Shown here: positions 1-9,633 of the stretch, one piece after another | How the letters are laid out: each line of letters begins with the position of its first letter | How positions within the stretch are numbered: the first letter of the stretch is position 1 | NCBI GenBank assembly: GCA_027596035.1 | Contig: JADGJA010000427.1 | Coordinates: forward strand, 1-19,140 | DNA length: 19,140 nt | Direction of reading: 5' to 3' | From: Thoreauomyces humboldtii | Taxonomy: Eukaryota > Chytridiomycota > Chytridiomycetes > Spizellomycetales > Powellomycetaceae | Notes under the pieces: generated by a model | The model's database searches: none | What the model saw: the letters and a program-made list of their open reading frames with translations, nothing else | Told to the model about the DNA's origin: nothing | Made by a program: the position numbers and the translations under genes

Positions 1-1
1 C

Positions 2-4
<3 letters not shown>

Positions 5-78
<74 letters not shown>
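5..78. repeat. (CT)37 dinucleotide microsatellite
   Basis: An uninterrupted CT run of about 37 units fills the first bases of the window, followed by more pyrimidine-rich sequence to about position 90. It ends about 170 bp upstream of the arrestin-like start codon, so it lies in that gene's promoter or 5' leader. CT-rich tracts are common near fungal transcription starts, but one this long and pure is probably length-variable. Because the window begins inside it, its true extent to the left cannot be seen. Confidence 0.97.
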
Positions 79-84
<6 letters not shown>

Positions 85-249
85 CTCCCTTAGGACGTCC
101 AGATTGCTTTCAAATAATCTCGCAGCGCTGGTAGCTGCCTTCATCGCGCAAATCACTCCAATCACCTTCCGTTTGCTTGGGCTCACTTGCATCATCAGCG
201 ACAATCTTACGAAACCGGTCATCGAACTGATTCTGGGACCATCGAACGA

Positions 250-3200
250 ATGGGGGGCAAAGAGAAACCTGACAAGAAGCGCTCCCTGTTTAAATCGCTT
301 TTCGGCAAGACGGATTCTCTGACCGTCGACCTGCCTCCATCCGATCGCACTCTGGAGAAAACCTCACATTCGAACGGTGCCCGCCCCTCCTCGAAGCAGC
401 AGCAGGACGTGCCCCCTCCCGCGGACCCTCCAAATAGCAAACGTCCTTCCTTCCAGATCCATCGCAAGCCGGACAATGGCTCCGTGCCCTTCAAGTCCCC
501 TGGCGTTCCCGAAGCTCAGGCGGCCTTGCCCGGAAGGAGGACGTTCGCTCCGTCGAAGGCGGGCAGTGGACAGCCGCCGCAGAAAGGCGGGCCGGACGGA
601 GGCACGGATTCGTCGGCAAAGAAAGACTCTCCCGCTTCCACGCATCGTAGAGCTACGTGCTTCGGGACGCCGGTACTCGTGCTGGAAGGCTCCGAAGGTG
701 TGACGCTGGAGCTGTTCCTGGACGAGTATCGTCGGAACGTGCCTTCCTTTCCCTCGACCCTCTCTGGTGGGACGACGGCACCGGTCCTGCGCATCGAATC
801 GTGGGCCACCTCCTTGAACGGCGTCCTGCGTGTGACGAACAAGCAAAAGCCGTTCGTGAGCGCGCGTCTGGCCATCATGCTCTTCACCGGACAGGGACGC
901 ACCGGAATCCCTGTCAACGATCCCGAGGCACCATCTGCAGCAGGTCTGCACAGCCGACCCATCGCCCGCAGTGCAGCCTACATATGGAAGGAGCCCGTTC
1001 TGGTGGAATCGGGGCAGCACGAATTTCCGTTCATCATCCCACTCTCTGCTGGCGTTCCCGCCACTCTGACCACCTTCTCGCCGGCACACGCGAACCGAGT
1101 GGACGTCTGGCATGCCGCATTCGTGAAAATGCGCAGGAACGAAATGGACAACATCATTGGGCGACAGGACCTCGTCCTGCAAAAATGTCTGCCGGAGAGC
1201 AGCAACCTCAAGGATACCACACGATCCAAGACCGCGACCGGGTCGATCGCCGAAGGTAAGGCAAGGATTTCTCCTGTATGTGAACTTCCGATTCGGATTG
1301 CTCATCTTGTTTTTCTCGTCATGGCAGAGATGATCGATTTCCGCGCAGAAGGCGCAGACATGTGTGACGTCGATGGCGCGAGCTTCAAGGTGGTGTTCCA
1401 GGCATCGCGGAACAACCTCAACGGGAATTTGGTTCTCATGGATGCGGTCGAGTGCCAATGGAAGGAGCGGGTCACCCTTCGCGAGGGTAGAGCTGGAGCA
1501 GTCACGCGGTTAGAGCGGGCACTGCACGCACCCATCCGCATCGCTCTTCCACCTGACGCAACAGACTTGCCGCTTACCTTTTCGACGGGGTTCGACACTC
1601 CTATCCAGCCGGATGGAGAGTTTGACGGCGTGAAAGTCACTCACGAGGTGGTCTTTACCGTCGAGTATTTCCTGACACCTCTAGCCGAACAGATGACGAG
1701 GGAGCTGGTGGTGGTCCCGGTTCGCTTTTTGGCGTCCATCCAAGGACCAGCTGCATCTCCCACCGTGACCGAAACCCCCCCTTCTCTTCCGCCCTCGCCG
1801 CCTTCCTCGAACATGCTGATTGGAGGGAGCATATCGGATTATTCTGCATCAGCTGCTGAGGCCGCGCGCCGCATGTCTCATCAATCTCAGCAGTCGCAGG
1901 GATCGTTCCAGTCCAATCCACTGATGATGCCGCAGATCCGTTTACAGGCCGATACGGTCTCTCGGAAAGGCTCGCAGACGTCTTCCGTCTCACATCAAAC
2001 CGGAAAGCGATTTCGCGCCGAACACGATTTCTACCCATCGGAAGAGGACGAAGTGCAGCTCGCCATCGGAGATACCGTTGTCATATGGCAATCTTTCGAA
2101 GATGGCTGGGCGACGGGCGAGAATTTGAGAACCGGGGCCAAAGGGTTCTTTCCCCTCAATGCTCTCGAGGAGAATGCCTGGAACGTTTCGGAAGCGGCAG
2201 CAGCTGGCCTGCTCGCCCCGATCCAGTCGGAGGGGCAGTTCAAGACTTGCGCTCGGCAAGCGTCTCGCGTGCCAACGCATAGAAGCAGCGGATCAACGAG
2301 TCGCGAATCCAGGCCGCCACTGCCATCAGACGCGGGAACGAGACGCGATCCCAGTGTCGCTGGAGGTCAGAATTTGGCTGTAAATACGTCCGCCCTTTTC
2401 CAGGCATCCTCGGCCCCGCACTCTGCGCCAGCAGCGACGTATCCGGTCGAAGCAGCGCCTATCAGCTCCAGCAGTGGCCCTGCTTCGCCCGCTTCTACTC
2501 ATGGATTCATGCCCACCGTTCTGCAGTACGGCTTTGACACTGCAACCAGTCTTCCGACACCGCGTTTCGAATACAACACGCCGCAGTATCAGGCGGCCTC
2601 TCCCCAGTCTATCACGGACGGAGCGTCTTCCTTGCAGTCCTCGGCTGGCCAGCATTCTAGCGGTCACTCGCACCCTACCCCCGACCCAGAGCCCGTTCTG
2701 GTACCTCTCGACACCTCATCCAGCGCAGCTCGTCTGCCATCCGCAAACTCTCCGCCCCTCTACCAGTTCGCGCCAAGTCTTTCTTCTTCTCCTTTAACAA
2801 CGGACACCCCAGACTCGTCGACCTCGTATATCAATCATGGATCGGCATCCATTTCCCAACATCTCCGATCTCATAGCATACCACCCCAACAGCATTTTCA
2901 AGATCAACAGCAACAGCAACAGATCCTTCTGCAGTATCAGATTCAGCTTCAACAGCAGCGAGAGCTACATCAGCAGCAGCAATATCACATTCAGCAGCTC
3001 CTTGCCATGCAACAGCAACAACTCCCGCAAATCTGGGACAACCGAGCGTCCCTCGCTCCATCCCACCGCGTCAGCACCTTCGCCCCACCCGTCGGTCACG
3101 GATCGTTCTATGGCAGCTCCGGCCTGGACGCTTTCGCTAGCCTCAACCTCGGGGATCCATACCAGCAGCAGCAGCAGCAGGCTCCTCTTTCGGCTCCATC

Positions 3201-3827
3201 CGATCTCAACAGTTCGAGGGCTTCGCATCACAGCTCGGTCCTCCTGGGAAGCGGTGTGCCGGGTGGACTCCAACAACCTCCGACCCTCCCGCTCCTGCCT
3301 CTTCCATGGCAGAGCATTGCGGACTTTGTGCCGCAGGAGCCAGGGGAAGTGGAACTGAGGGTCGGAGATGCTATCATTGTCGAGTGAGTCGTGCTCGGAA
3401 GTTTTTCTCATCAGGTCTTGCACTGACCTATCATCATTCTTGCAGAAAAACTCTTGAATCCGGATGGTGTCTTGGCGAGAACCTGAGGACCATGGACCGG
3501 GGCTACTTTCCAGCAACATCGGTAGCCCCTACTCCTCAAGAACAACAACCTTCGCAACTTCCTGATGCCGCACCATCCTACGAGCTGGTCGCGTCGCCAT
3601 CCCTTCCGACGCCGCAGATGGCCTCCCCGACCACCACCATCGCCACCTCGTCGTCTCCGCACACCCCCGTCACCGCGCCCGTCGTGACGGAGGAACGACT
3701 GTCAGGGATTCAGACCCTCCTCAAGCAGCTCGACCTGGACCTGGTGCAAGGTCGAGTCGATCCCCAGGAGTATTTGAAGCGGAGGGACGACCTCACCGCG
3801 AGGGCGGCCCGAGCCTCGCCTTCCTAA
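250..3827 (+). CDS. Arrestin-like protein with two SH3 domains and polyglutamine tracts
   Basis: The model is join(250..1255,1328..3383,3446..3827), 1147 aa. The ATG at 250 is the first in frame; the upstream extension has only a TTG. Residues about 137-335 look like an arrestin N-lobe (starting FGTPVLVLEGSEG) and about 336-473 like the C-lobe. SH3-1 lies at about 561-618 (AEHDFYPSEEDEVQLAIGD, DGWATGENLRT, GFFP). Ser/Pro-rich and Gln-rich sequence covers about 620-990, and SH3-2 about 995-1047 (ADFVPQEPGEVELRVGD, SGWCLGENLRT, GYFP). The C-terminus is a short helical segment (IQTLLKQLDLDLVQGRVDPQEYLKRR) resembling a SHOCT motif. Intron 2 (62 bp, GTGAGT, CTGAC branch site) is secure because it joins both halves of SH3-2. 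Intron 1 (72 bp) is frame-preserving and less certain. Arrestin-related proteins usually link cargo to ubiquitin ligases in endocytosis; SH3 domains would add proline-motif or actin-patch contacts. That role is inference. I do not recognise a named orthologue. Confidence 0.85.
2905..3022 (+). repeat. CAG/CAA-rich tract encoding a polyglutamine region
   Basis: Mixed CAA and CAG codons give several Gln runs broken by Ile, Leu, Tyr, Arg and His (about residues 862-901 of the arrestin-like protein). A separate pure run of six CAG codons lies at 3163-3180. The mixed codons of the first tract make it more stable than the pure CAG run. The pattern suggests a low-complexity, possibly coiled-coil or condensate-forming linker between the SH3 domains. 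Confidence 0.9.
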
Positions 3828-4286
3828 GGGACCCACAGGTCGTTTTGCCTTCCATTTATTACTTCCTTCATCCTTTTTTTTGTACAAAGAAGGGGTATCA
3901 TGGAATGGCAAATGAGATTTTTCCGGTGCTTTCACTTTCCCATATGCGATACTCAAGCAGCGCAGTGCGAAGGTCAAGAAATGGGTTCGCCCAACATAGC
4001 GATCTCGCAACGTTTCTTCATGCGCTGGTTGCTGCTGTCCAATCTATTCCTGGACTTCGATTTCTTTGGTTCCTGCAACTCCATCTTTATAAACTTCTGG
4101 GCGATCAGCGCCTTCCGGGAGTTGGGGCGAGTGGGCGCGGACCATGTGCGCTAGCGGTTGCCACTACTTTTTAGGATTCGGATGAAGAGGTTAAAGGGGG
4201 TTCGGTACGACGAATCTCTGCTCATTCGCTCGTCCTTCCTCCACCCACACTCCGTTTGACTGTGCGCAACACAAGTTTATTGAAAA
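3828..4286. other. Intergenic region between the arrestin-like and ankyrin genes
   Basis: This 459-bp stretch holds the 3' end of the arrestin-like gene (T-rich at about 3865-3882) and the promoter of the ankyrin gene. A TATAAA-like string lies near 4087. A 25-codon upstream reading frame starts at an ATG at 4182 and stops at 4257-4259, 27 nt before the ankyrin start. Open frames of 84 and 109 codons span 3845-4174 but show no domain, no codon bias like the neighbours and no convincing splice links, so I treat them as chance. Confidence 0.6.
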
Positions 4287-5964
4287 ATGTCTTTCACGAA
4301 TCTCCACTTCGATTTGCAGTCATCGACACAAAGAACATCTCGCGACGCCTCGCGGTTCCCTCCCGAACTGATCCGCATGATAGCATGTCTCACCGACCCG
4401 TCTACGGCCTCTCGAATTCGTCGAGCTAGCCGAACTTTGCACAATTCGCTCAGCACCCTTGACCTTTTTCACCTGCAGATCCGACGCCTCCTGCAAGCGC
4501 CTTCGTTCGCCGTCTCTGCTGCCATCCGCATGAGATGGCCGGGGCTGATGTCTGTCGAGATCGAGTCCGACGACGACAGGTTTCTGCTCGTTCGAGAAGC
4601 GTCGGCATTGGACGTGAACTGGCGTGACACCCATCGACCATGGTTGCAGATGGCTGTCGAGACGTTGATCGGAAGGGGTGCGAAGGTGACACCCTCGGGT
4701 TTGCGAGCTGCGGCCGCGAGAGGGCAGGAAGAGGTCGTCAGGATGCTGTTGGCGGTCGATCCGTGTCTCGCTGATCCGGATGCACCTCCGTGGACGGAAC
4801 ACGATCCTCTCCAGCAAGCCGCTGCCGGAGGTCACTCTGCCGTCGTCTCCCATCTCCTGCTGGCGGGCCACGACGTCGACGGACGCGACAACCTCGCTCT
4901 TCGGACGGCCTGTTCGCGAGGTCATCTCTCGACGGTGCAGGTCCTCGTCGCTGGCTCCGCGGATGTCAACATGGGAGCGCTCAGATTCTTCGTCGGGTAC
5001 ATCAAGCATGAGGATCGACCGCTGCAACTCGCCGCTCGGTCGGGATCTGTGTCCATCGTACGAGAACTGTTACGGGCCGGCGCGCGAGTACACGAAGGAG
5101 AGCTAGACGAGAAGCCACTTCAGCTGGCGGCTTCGGCTGGCCACGTTGGCGTCACCAGGGCGTTGCTGGACGCAGGAGCCTTGATGGTCTCCTCAAGCTT
5201 GAGGAAAACCGGTCGAAAGGAGGTGCGCGAGAGGGTACCGCAAGAGTGGAGCGCGCTAACGCGGGCGGCTTGGTCAGGTCACAGAAAGATTGTGGCGATA
5301 TTGCTCGAAGCTGGTAAGAACAAAGGGTCTTTGCGGCAAGAATGTCATACCTTCAAACTTACAGCACCTGTCTCTCGTCCTTGCATGGGTTTCGACAGGC
5401 GCCGACGTCAACGCCGACCGAAACGCCGCTCTCCTCTTAGCCATCAGACATGGCAAGCACGAAATGGTACGCGAGCTCATCTCCCGAGGCGCCAGCGTCC
5501 ACCCACTGGCACCAAACGCTTGCAACCCCCTCGAGGAAGCCGCCGCGTGCGGTCACATCAACATCGTCCTGGAACTCCTGAGATCCGGTGCCGACCCTCG
5601 ATCGCAACGATCCTCAGCGCTTTCTGCAGCCGCTGCATACGGCCACGCTCTCACCGTCGACGTGCTCGTATCAGCGGGTTCGGATCCGACAGCGCGTGGC
5701 AGTGCTGCGTTGCTGCGCGCCGTCAAGAACGATCAGGTCGAAGCGGTCAGAATGCTCATCTCGAAAGGAGCGGATCCGTTGGGAAGAAGTGGACGTATCC
5801 TTAAAACTGCTGTCGCTCAAGGACAAGTCATGGTCATGGTCGAATTCCTTGTGCCTTCCGTGATGAAGGATGCGACGGCCAGGAATACTCTCATCGTAGG
5901 TCTTGCGAAGGCGCTGAAGCGAACGTCGGCGGCAACCTGCGATAGGAGAGTGTTTTGGTATTGA
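4287..5964 (+). CDS. Ankyrin-repeat protein with F-box-like N-terminus
   Basis: The model is join(4287..5313,5399..5964), 530 aa. The start has A at -3 and is the first good ATG. Residues about 24-60 (RFPPELIRMIACLTDPSTA, then RRASRTLHNSLS) have the hydrophobic pattern of a degenerate F-box. From about residue 135 to the C-terminus there are roughly eleven ankyrin repeats, recognisable by LxxAAxxGHxxVVxxLLxxGA patterns, for example SALTRAAWSGHRKIVAILLEAG and NPLEEAAACGHINIVLELLRSG. The 85-bp intron (GTAAGA...CGACAG) falls inside a repeat, and splicing restores LLEAGADVNAD, which supports it. If the F-box-like part is real, the protein could be a substrate receptor of an SCF ubiquitin ligase with ankyrins as the binding surface. 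That is inference; ankyrin proteins act in many processes and no specific partner can be named. Confidence 0.87.
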
Positions 5965-6163
5965 TCTGGAGCGTATCGTGAAGGCTTATTAGAGTTACAC
6001 TCTAGAGTTAGAGTATCGTGGTGATTGGTGCATGATATCAAAAACCAGTCTCAGAACCTGCGTCTCAGCTCTCCAGAAGTCGACTCCCGGTTCAAGTCTC
6101 AACTCGTGCCTCTCCCGTCCACGTCATGCCAACCCATCGCGATTGCTCCGAAATTCTCTGTCC

Positions 6164-6197
6164 AAAAAAAGAAAAAAAAAAGACAAAACACAAAAAA
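6164..6197 (+). promoter_or_regulatory. Poly(dA)-rich promoter tract
   Basis: Thirty-four bases are almost all A, with isolated G or C, continuing into an A/G-only tract to about 6222. It sits about 190-220 bp upstream of the TATA box of the PEPCK gene. Long poly(dA:dT) tracts resist nucleosome wrapping in fungi and often mark an open promoter. The regulatory role is inferred from position. Confidence 0.5.
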
Positions 6198-6385
6198 CGG
6201 GCAAAGGGGGAAAAGGGAAAGTGCGGCAGTGCTGCTGCCTGCTTCGGAAAGACTCGGCCCGGTTTCCCCCATTTGTGTTTTTCACCCCCCTCATCATCAC
6301 ATCATGAACCTCTTTCACCCGACCTCTTCCGTCGCTCTGCCACCCGGTTTGATATCGGCACAGGAGCATGCAGGGCAGCTAGCAG

Positions 6386-6392
6386 TATAAAA
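6386..6392 (+). promoter_or_regulatory. TATA box of the PEPCK gene
   Basis: A consensus TATAAAA lies 97 bp upstream of the PEPCK ATG, followed by a pyrimidine-rich leader. This is the expected arrangement for a strongly and conditionally transcribed fungal gene. It is the clearest core promoter in the window. Confidence 0.75.
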
Positions 6393-6488
6393 GGCGAAGG
6401 GTCAACGAGTCCCGTCCCGTTCTCTTTGTCCTTCGTTCATTAGCTCTTCCGCCTCCCTCCTCTCCTACCACTCTCGAACCTTTCCACC

Positions 6489-8182
6489 ATGACCGTCCCC
6501 GAACGCTCCGCATCGCCCATCCATCAGGCTCTGCACGATGTCGCAAAGGTCGACCTTACCAAGCCCATCATCCACAACGCGAGCATCGCCCGCCTCTACG
6601 AGGAGGCTCTCCAGCACGAGTCCGGAACGTACTTGACGTCGAGGTATCGTGGACAGCCCCTTGTTTTTGTAATAGGAAGGAGCCAGCGTGCTGACCATCG
6701 AACACTCTTTCTTGCAGCGGAGCTCTGGTCACTGACTCCAAGACCAAGAAGGGACGTAGCCCCAAGGACAAGCGTATCGTCGAGGAGCCCTCCTCCCAGG
6801 ATGACATCTGGTGGGGCCCCGTCAACGTTGGCATGAGCGAGAACTCGTTCATGGTCAACCGCGAGCGCGCCGTCGACTACCTCAACACCCGCGAGCGTCT
6901 CTACGTTTTCGACGGCTTCGCCGGATGGGACCCCAAGTACCGCATCAAGGTCCGAGTCATCTGCTGCTCGGCCTACCACTCCTTGTTTATGAGGAACATG
7001 CTCATCCGCCCCACCGAGGATGAGCTCGCCAACTTCGGAGAACCCGACTTCACCATCTTCAACGCCGGAGCTTTCCCCGCCAACCGATACACCACCGGCA
7101 TGACGTCGACCACCTCCGTCTGCCTCAACTTCAAGCGCGCCGAGATGGTCATCCTCGGTACCGAATACGCCGGAGAGATGAAGAAGGGCATCTTCACCGT
7201 CATGCACTACTACATGCCAAAAGCTGGTGTCCTCTCCCTGCACTCCAGTGCCAACGAGGGCCCCAACGGCGACGTTTCCCTCTTCTTCGGTCTCAGCGGA
7301 ACTGGAAAAACCACCCTCTCCGCTGACCCCGCCCGATTCCTCATCGGAGACGACGAACACTGCTGGTCGGACGACGGTGTCTTCAACATTGAGGGAGGAT
7401 GCTACGCCAAGACCATCGACCTTTCTGCCGAAAAGGAGCCCGAGATCTTCAACGCCATCCGGTACGGATCCGTCCTGGAGAACGTCGTCTTCGACGCCGA
7501 CACCCGAGTCGTCGACTACGCCGACAAATCCAAGACCGAAAACACCCGATGCGCTTACCCCATCGAGTACATCTCCAACGCGAAGATCCCCTGCGTCGGC
7601 ACTCACCCTTCCAACATTATCCTCCTCACTTGCGACGCCTTCGGCGTCCTGCCTCCCGTTTCCAAGCTCACCTCCGAGCAGGCCATGTACCACTTCATGT
7701 CCGGATACACCGCAAAGATCGCCGGAACTGAGGAAGGTGTGACGGAACCCGAAGCCGTCTTCTCCACGTGCTTCGGTGCACCCTTCCTCGTCCTCCACCC
7801 CACTAAGTACGCTACCATGCTCGCCGAGAAGATGCAGAAGCACAAGGCCGACGCCTGGCTCATCAACACCGGATGGAACGGCGGACCCTACGGCGTCGGC
7901 AAGCGTGTCGCCCTGAAGTACTCCCGCGCCATCATCGACGCCATCCACAACGGAGAGCTCGCCAACGCAGAGTACGAGACCTACCCCAAGTTCAACCTCG
8001 CCATCCCCAAGACCTGCACGGGCGTCCCATCCGAGATCCTCAACCCAGCCAAGACCTGGTCCGGAACCCAGCAGACGTACGATGCCGCCCTCGACAAGCT
8101 CGCTGGTCTCTTCGACGAGAACTTCAAGAGCTATGCCGACAAGGCATCGCCTGCCGTCATCGCCGCTGGCCCCCAGCTTTGA
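6489..8182 (+). CDS. PCK1: Phosphoenolpyruvate carboxykinase (ATP-dependent)
   Basis: The model is join(6489..6643,6718..8182), 539 aa, the usual length for fungal PEPCK. The enzyme converts oxaloacetate and ATP to phosphoenolpyruvate, CO2 and ADP, the committing step of cytosolic gluconeogenesis. Visible motifs are [13 protein letters not shown] and GRSPKDKR near the N-terminus, the PEPCK P-loop [11 protein letters not shown] at 243-253, the metal/ATP kinase-2 loop [13 protein letters not shown] from about 260, and the C-terminal [19 protein letters not shown] segment (here [15 protein letters not shown]). The 74-bp intron (GTATCG, CTGACC branch, TTGCAG) restores TSSGALV at the junction. The start has the context ACC-ATG. 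Codon use is strongly C-ending, unlike the flanking genes, which points to high expression. Fungal PEPCK genes are usually glucose-repressed and induced on C2 or C3 carbon, but no known site was identified here. Confidence 0.98.
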
Positions 8183-8436
8183 AGAAGAGCTTCCGATTCC
8201 CTTGATGGGAACGACCTTCCTTCATCTCTGTTAATTATCTTTTTTGAGGCACTTCCGCCTTTGTAATTGCTGCTACGCATGCCAGTCTTTTAATATACCT
8301 TTCCGCTCAACAACGTTCTCTGGGCAGCTCTTTCTCGTCGGAGTCGGTCTTCGATCGACAGAGACACAGCGCTGACGGCCTGACGCCAGGCCTGACGGTA
8401 CAAGCGTCTGTATCCTCGGGTGTCAGAATACGCCAT

Positions 8437-8548
8437 CAAGGATCGAAACTTTAGAAACTTTAGAGCAGACATCGTCCTGACGGATGTCTGCCTCGGATCC
8501 ACGCCTCGGATGATGTCTGCTCTAAAGTTTCTGAAGTTTCGATCCTTG
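8437..8548. repeat. 37-bp inverted repeat with 38-bp spacer
   Basis: The left arm is 8437-8473 and the right arm 8512-8548. The arms match at 36 of 37 positions; the difference is T8452 against G8533. A plus-strand RNA would therefore be paired along the whole stem, with one G-U wobble, while a minus-strand RNA would have an A-C mismatch. The spacer contains a second-level direct repeat (GCCTCGGAT twice). No flanking target-site duplication is evident. It may be a palindromic repeat, a small MITE-like relic or a hairpin-RNA precursor; the sequence alone does not decide. Confidence 0.9.
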
Positions 8549-8822
8549 CTCCGCACGAAGTGCGTCGGCCATCAGGAAGGATTACCGACGGATAGGCGCC
8601 AGTCCAACTAGCTTCATGCACACTACCGCCAGTCTCGTGGACAACCTGGGCGCTTGGTCAGTAGGCCGGAATGTAGTAAGCTGTAGGGACTACGAATGTT
8701 CTAATGGTCTTATCGTCTTTAGGGACCCCTTAGCTGAGGAGCGTAATGGATGCGCACCTATGATCGCGCTCTCTGCCAAGTTGCTGGGTTCGTCTCCCGG
8801 CAATATTGAGTCGATCATAGCC

Positions 8823-8858
8823 CCTCATCGAGCTCCTCATCGAGCTCCTTATCGAGCA
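8823..8858 (+). repeat. Three 12-bp tandem repeats
   Basis: The unit CCTCATCGAGCT occurs twice exactly and a third time with two changes (CCTTATCGAGCA). In one frame it would encode repeated His-Arg-Ala-Pro, but no supported gene contains it. Confidence 0.9.
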
Positions 8859-9633
8859 AGATCCTGCAACGACTAGGAACACAAAGACGAGGACGAAGCT
8901 CAAGCTGCCGAACGTGAGCGGCGAGTGACCAAACCCGACCAAACGGCGTATGCCGGAAAGAAATCCTCAACTTCAAGAATGGAAGCGGTTACTAAGAACT
9001 CTTTGCAGATCGATTGAATGGAACGATTCAAGCACAAGGCGTTTAAGACGAATGTCAGAAGAACAACCGCACCTGAGGAAGCAGTTAGGTTCAGCTGGGC
9101 AGGGCCTGAGGTCAGAGGTCAGAGACGCTAATTTCCGACAGCTAGAATCATATCGTCTCAATCGTTTCGCTGCATCGACGCAGTTCGGTCATCGACTCGT
9201 TCGTTGGCTTTCCATGTGATCCGCCCACCGTTACCGTTGATTTCTGATCCCACTTCTTTGTTCAACGCAGAGTTTCGCAGTTTTTCTGTTCGCGGTGAAC
9301 ATGGGCAGCGAATGGCCCGGTAACGCCGCTTATTATTACACGTTTGGATTATTATTATACGCAGGGAACTAGATCCCCTGTACATTTGCACAAATCGAAA
9401 GCGCCGTTCGTTCTGCCTCTCAAGTTCTTCATCAGTGCACTGAATGGGGACCATCCCTGTTCCCACCAAAACCCCGTAGTTTACCGTTTTTCGGCATAGG
9501 AAGGGGCGAAAGAGCTACACGGAAGGGTTGACCCCTGCTGCTTTGCTAAGACGCCCTGTCGACTCGTCGGAGGTGAGAGGCAATGAGGCTCCTCACCCGT
9601 TAATGTTGCCTTTGACTACAGGCCGCTTATGGC

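Larger units (their letters stand above)
5965..6488. other. Ankyrin 3' flank and PEPCK promoter/leader
   Basis: This 524-bp stretch has no credible gene. Near its left end a small repeat (AGAGTTA at 5991-5997 and 6004-6010) overlaps a perfect 10-bp palindrome at 5999-6008. An A-rich purine tract lies at 6164-6222, a TATA box at 6386-6392, and the last 80 bases before the PEPCK ATG are strongly C/T-rich. I looked for carbon-source-responsive or Mig1/CreA-type sites and found no match good enough to claim. Confidence 0.65.
8183..9633. other. Gene-poor intergenic region
   Basis: This is the longest stretch without a recognisable gene. The first 100 bases or so are the T-rich 3' flank of PEPCK, and the last part is the 3' flank of NAS2, with a possible 6-bp-stem hairpin at about 9572-9597. 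Between them lie a 37-bp inverted repeat (8437-8548), a 12-bp tandem repeat (8823-8858) and recurrent CCTGACG strings (8377-8400 and 8475-8482). Small frames of 86-103 codons (8616-8876 and 8950-9219 plus strand, 9158-9469 minus strand) show no domain. I found no tRNA A/B boxes, 5S rRNA or transposase remnant. Confidence 0.6.

Noticed and set aside
364..1458. 364-codon minus-strand frame inside the arrestin-like gene
   Set aside because: It runs across an intron of the real gene, has low-complexity Arg-rich sequence and matches no family.
3845..4174. Possible small gene between the arrestin-like and ankyrin genes
   Set aside because: Two overlapping frames of 84 and 109 codons with no domain, poor start context and no sensible splicing; ordinary intergenic sequence explains them.
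4320..5027. 235-codon minus-strand frame across the ankyrin repeats
   Set aside because: Antisense shadow of the repeat-coding strand, with no recognisable features.
6091..6110. GGTTCAAGTCTC string resembling a tRNA B box
   Set aside because: The flanking bases do not form a T-arm stem and no A box lies at the right distance.
5965..6488. Carbon-source-responsive or Mig1/CreA sites in the PEPCK promoter
   Set aside because: C-rich and CGG-containing strings are present, but none fits the consensus sequences well enough.
6596..7948. 450-codon open frame on the minus strand across PEPCK
   Set aside because: It is the mirror of a gene with extreme C-ending codon bias, which removes stops on the opposite strand. 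The protein is Gly/Val/Asp-rich without any domain.
8505..8536. snoRNA-like C box (GATGATG) and D box (CTGA)
   Set aside because: The spacing is too short for a box C/D snoRNA and there is no terminal stem outside the inverted repeat.
8290..8611. Short frames on both strands that share the peptide KDRNFRNFRADI
   Set aside because: The identical peptides on opposite strands are a consequence of the inverted repeat, not of two related genes.
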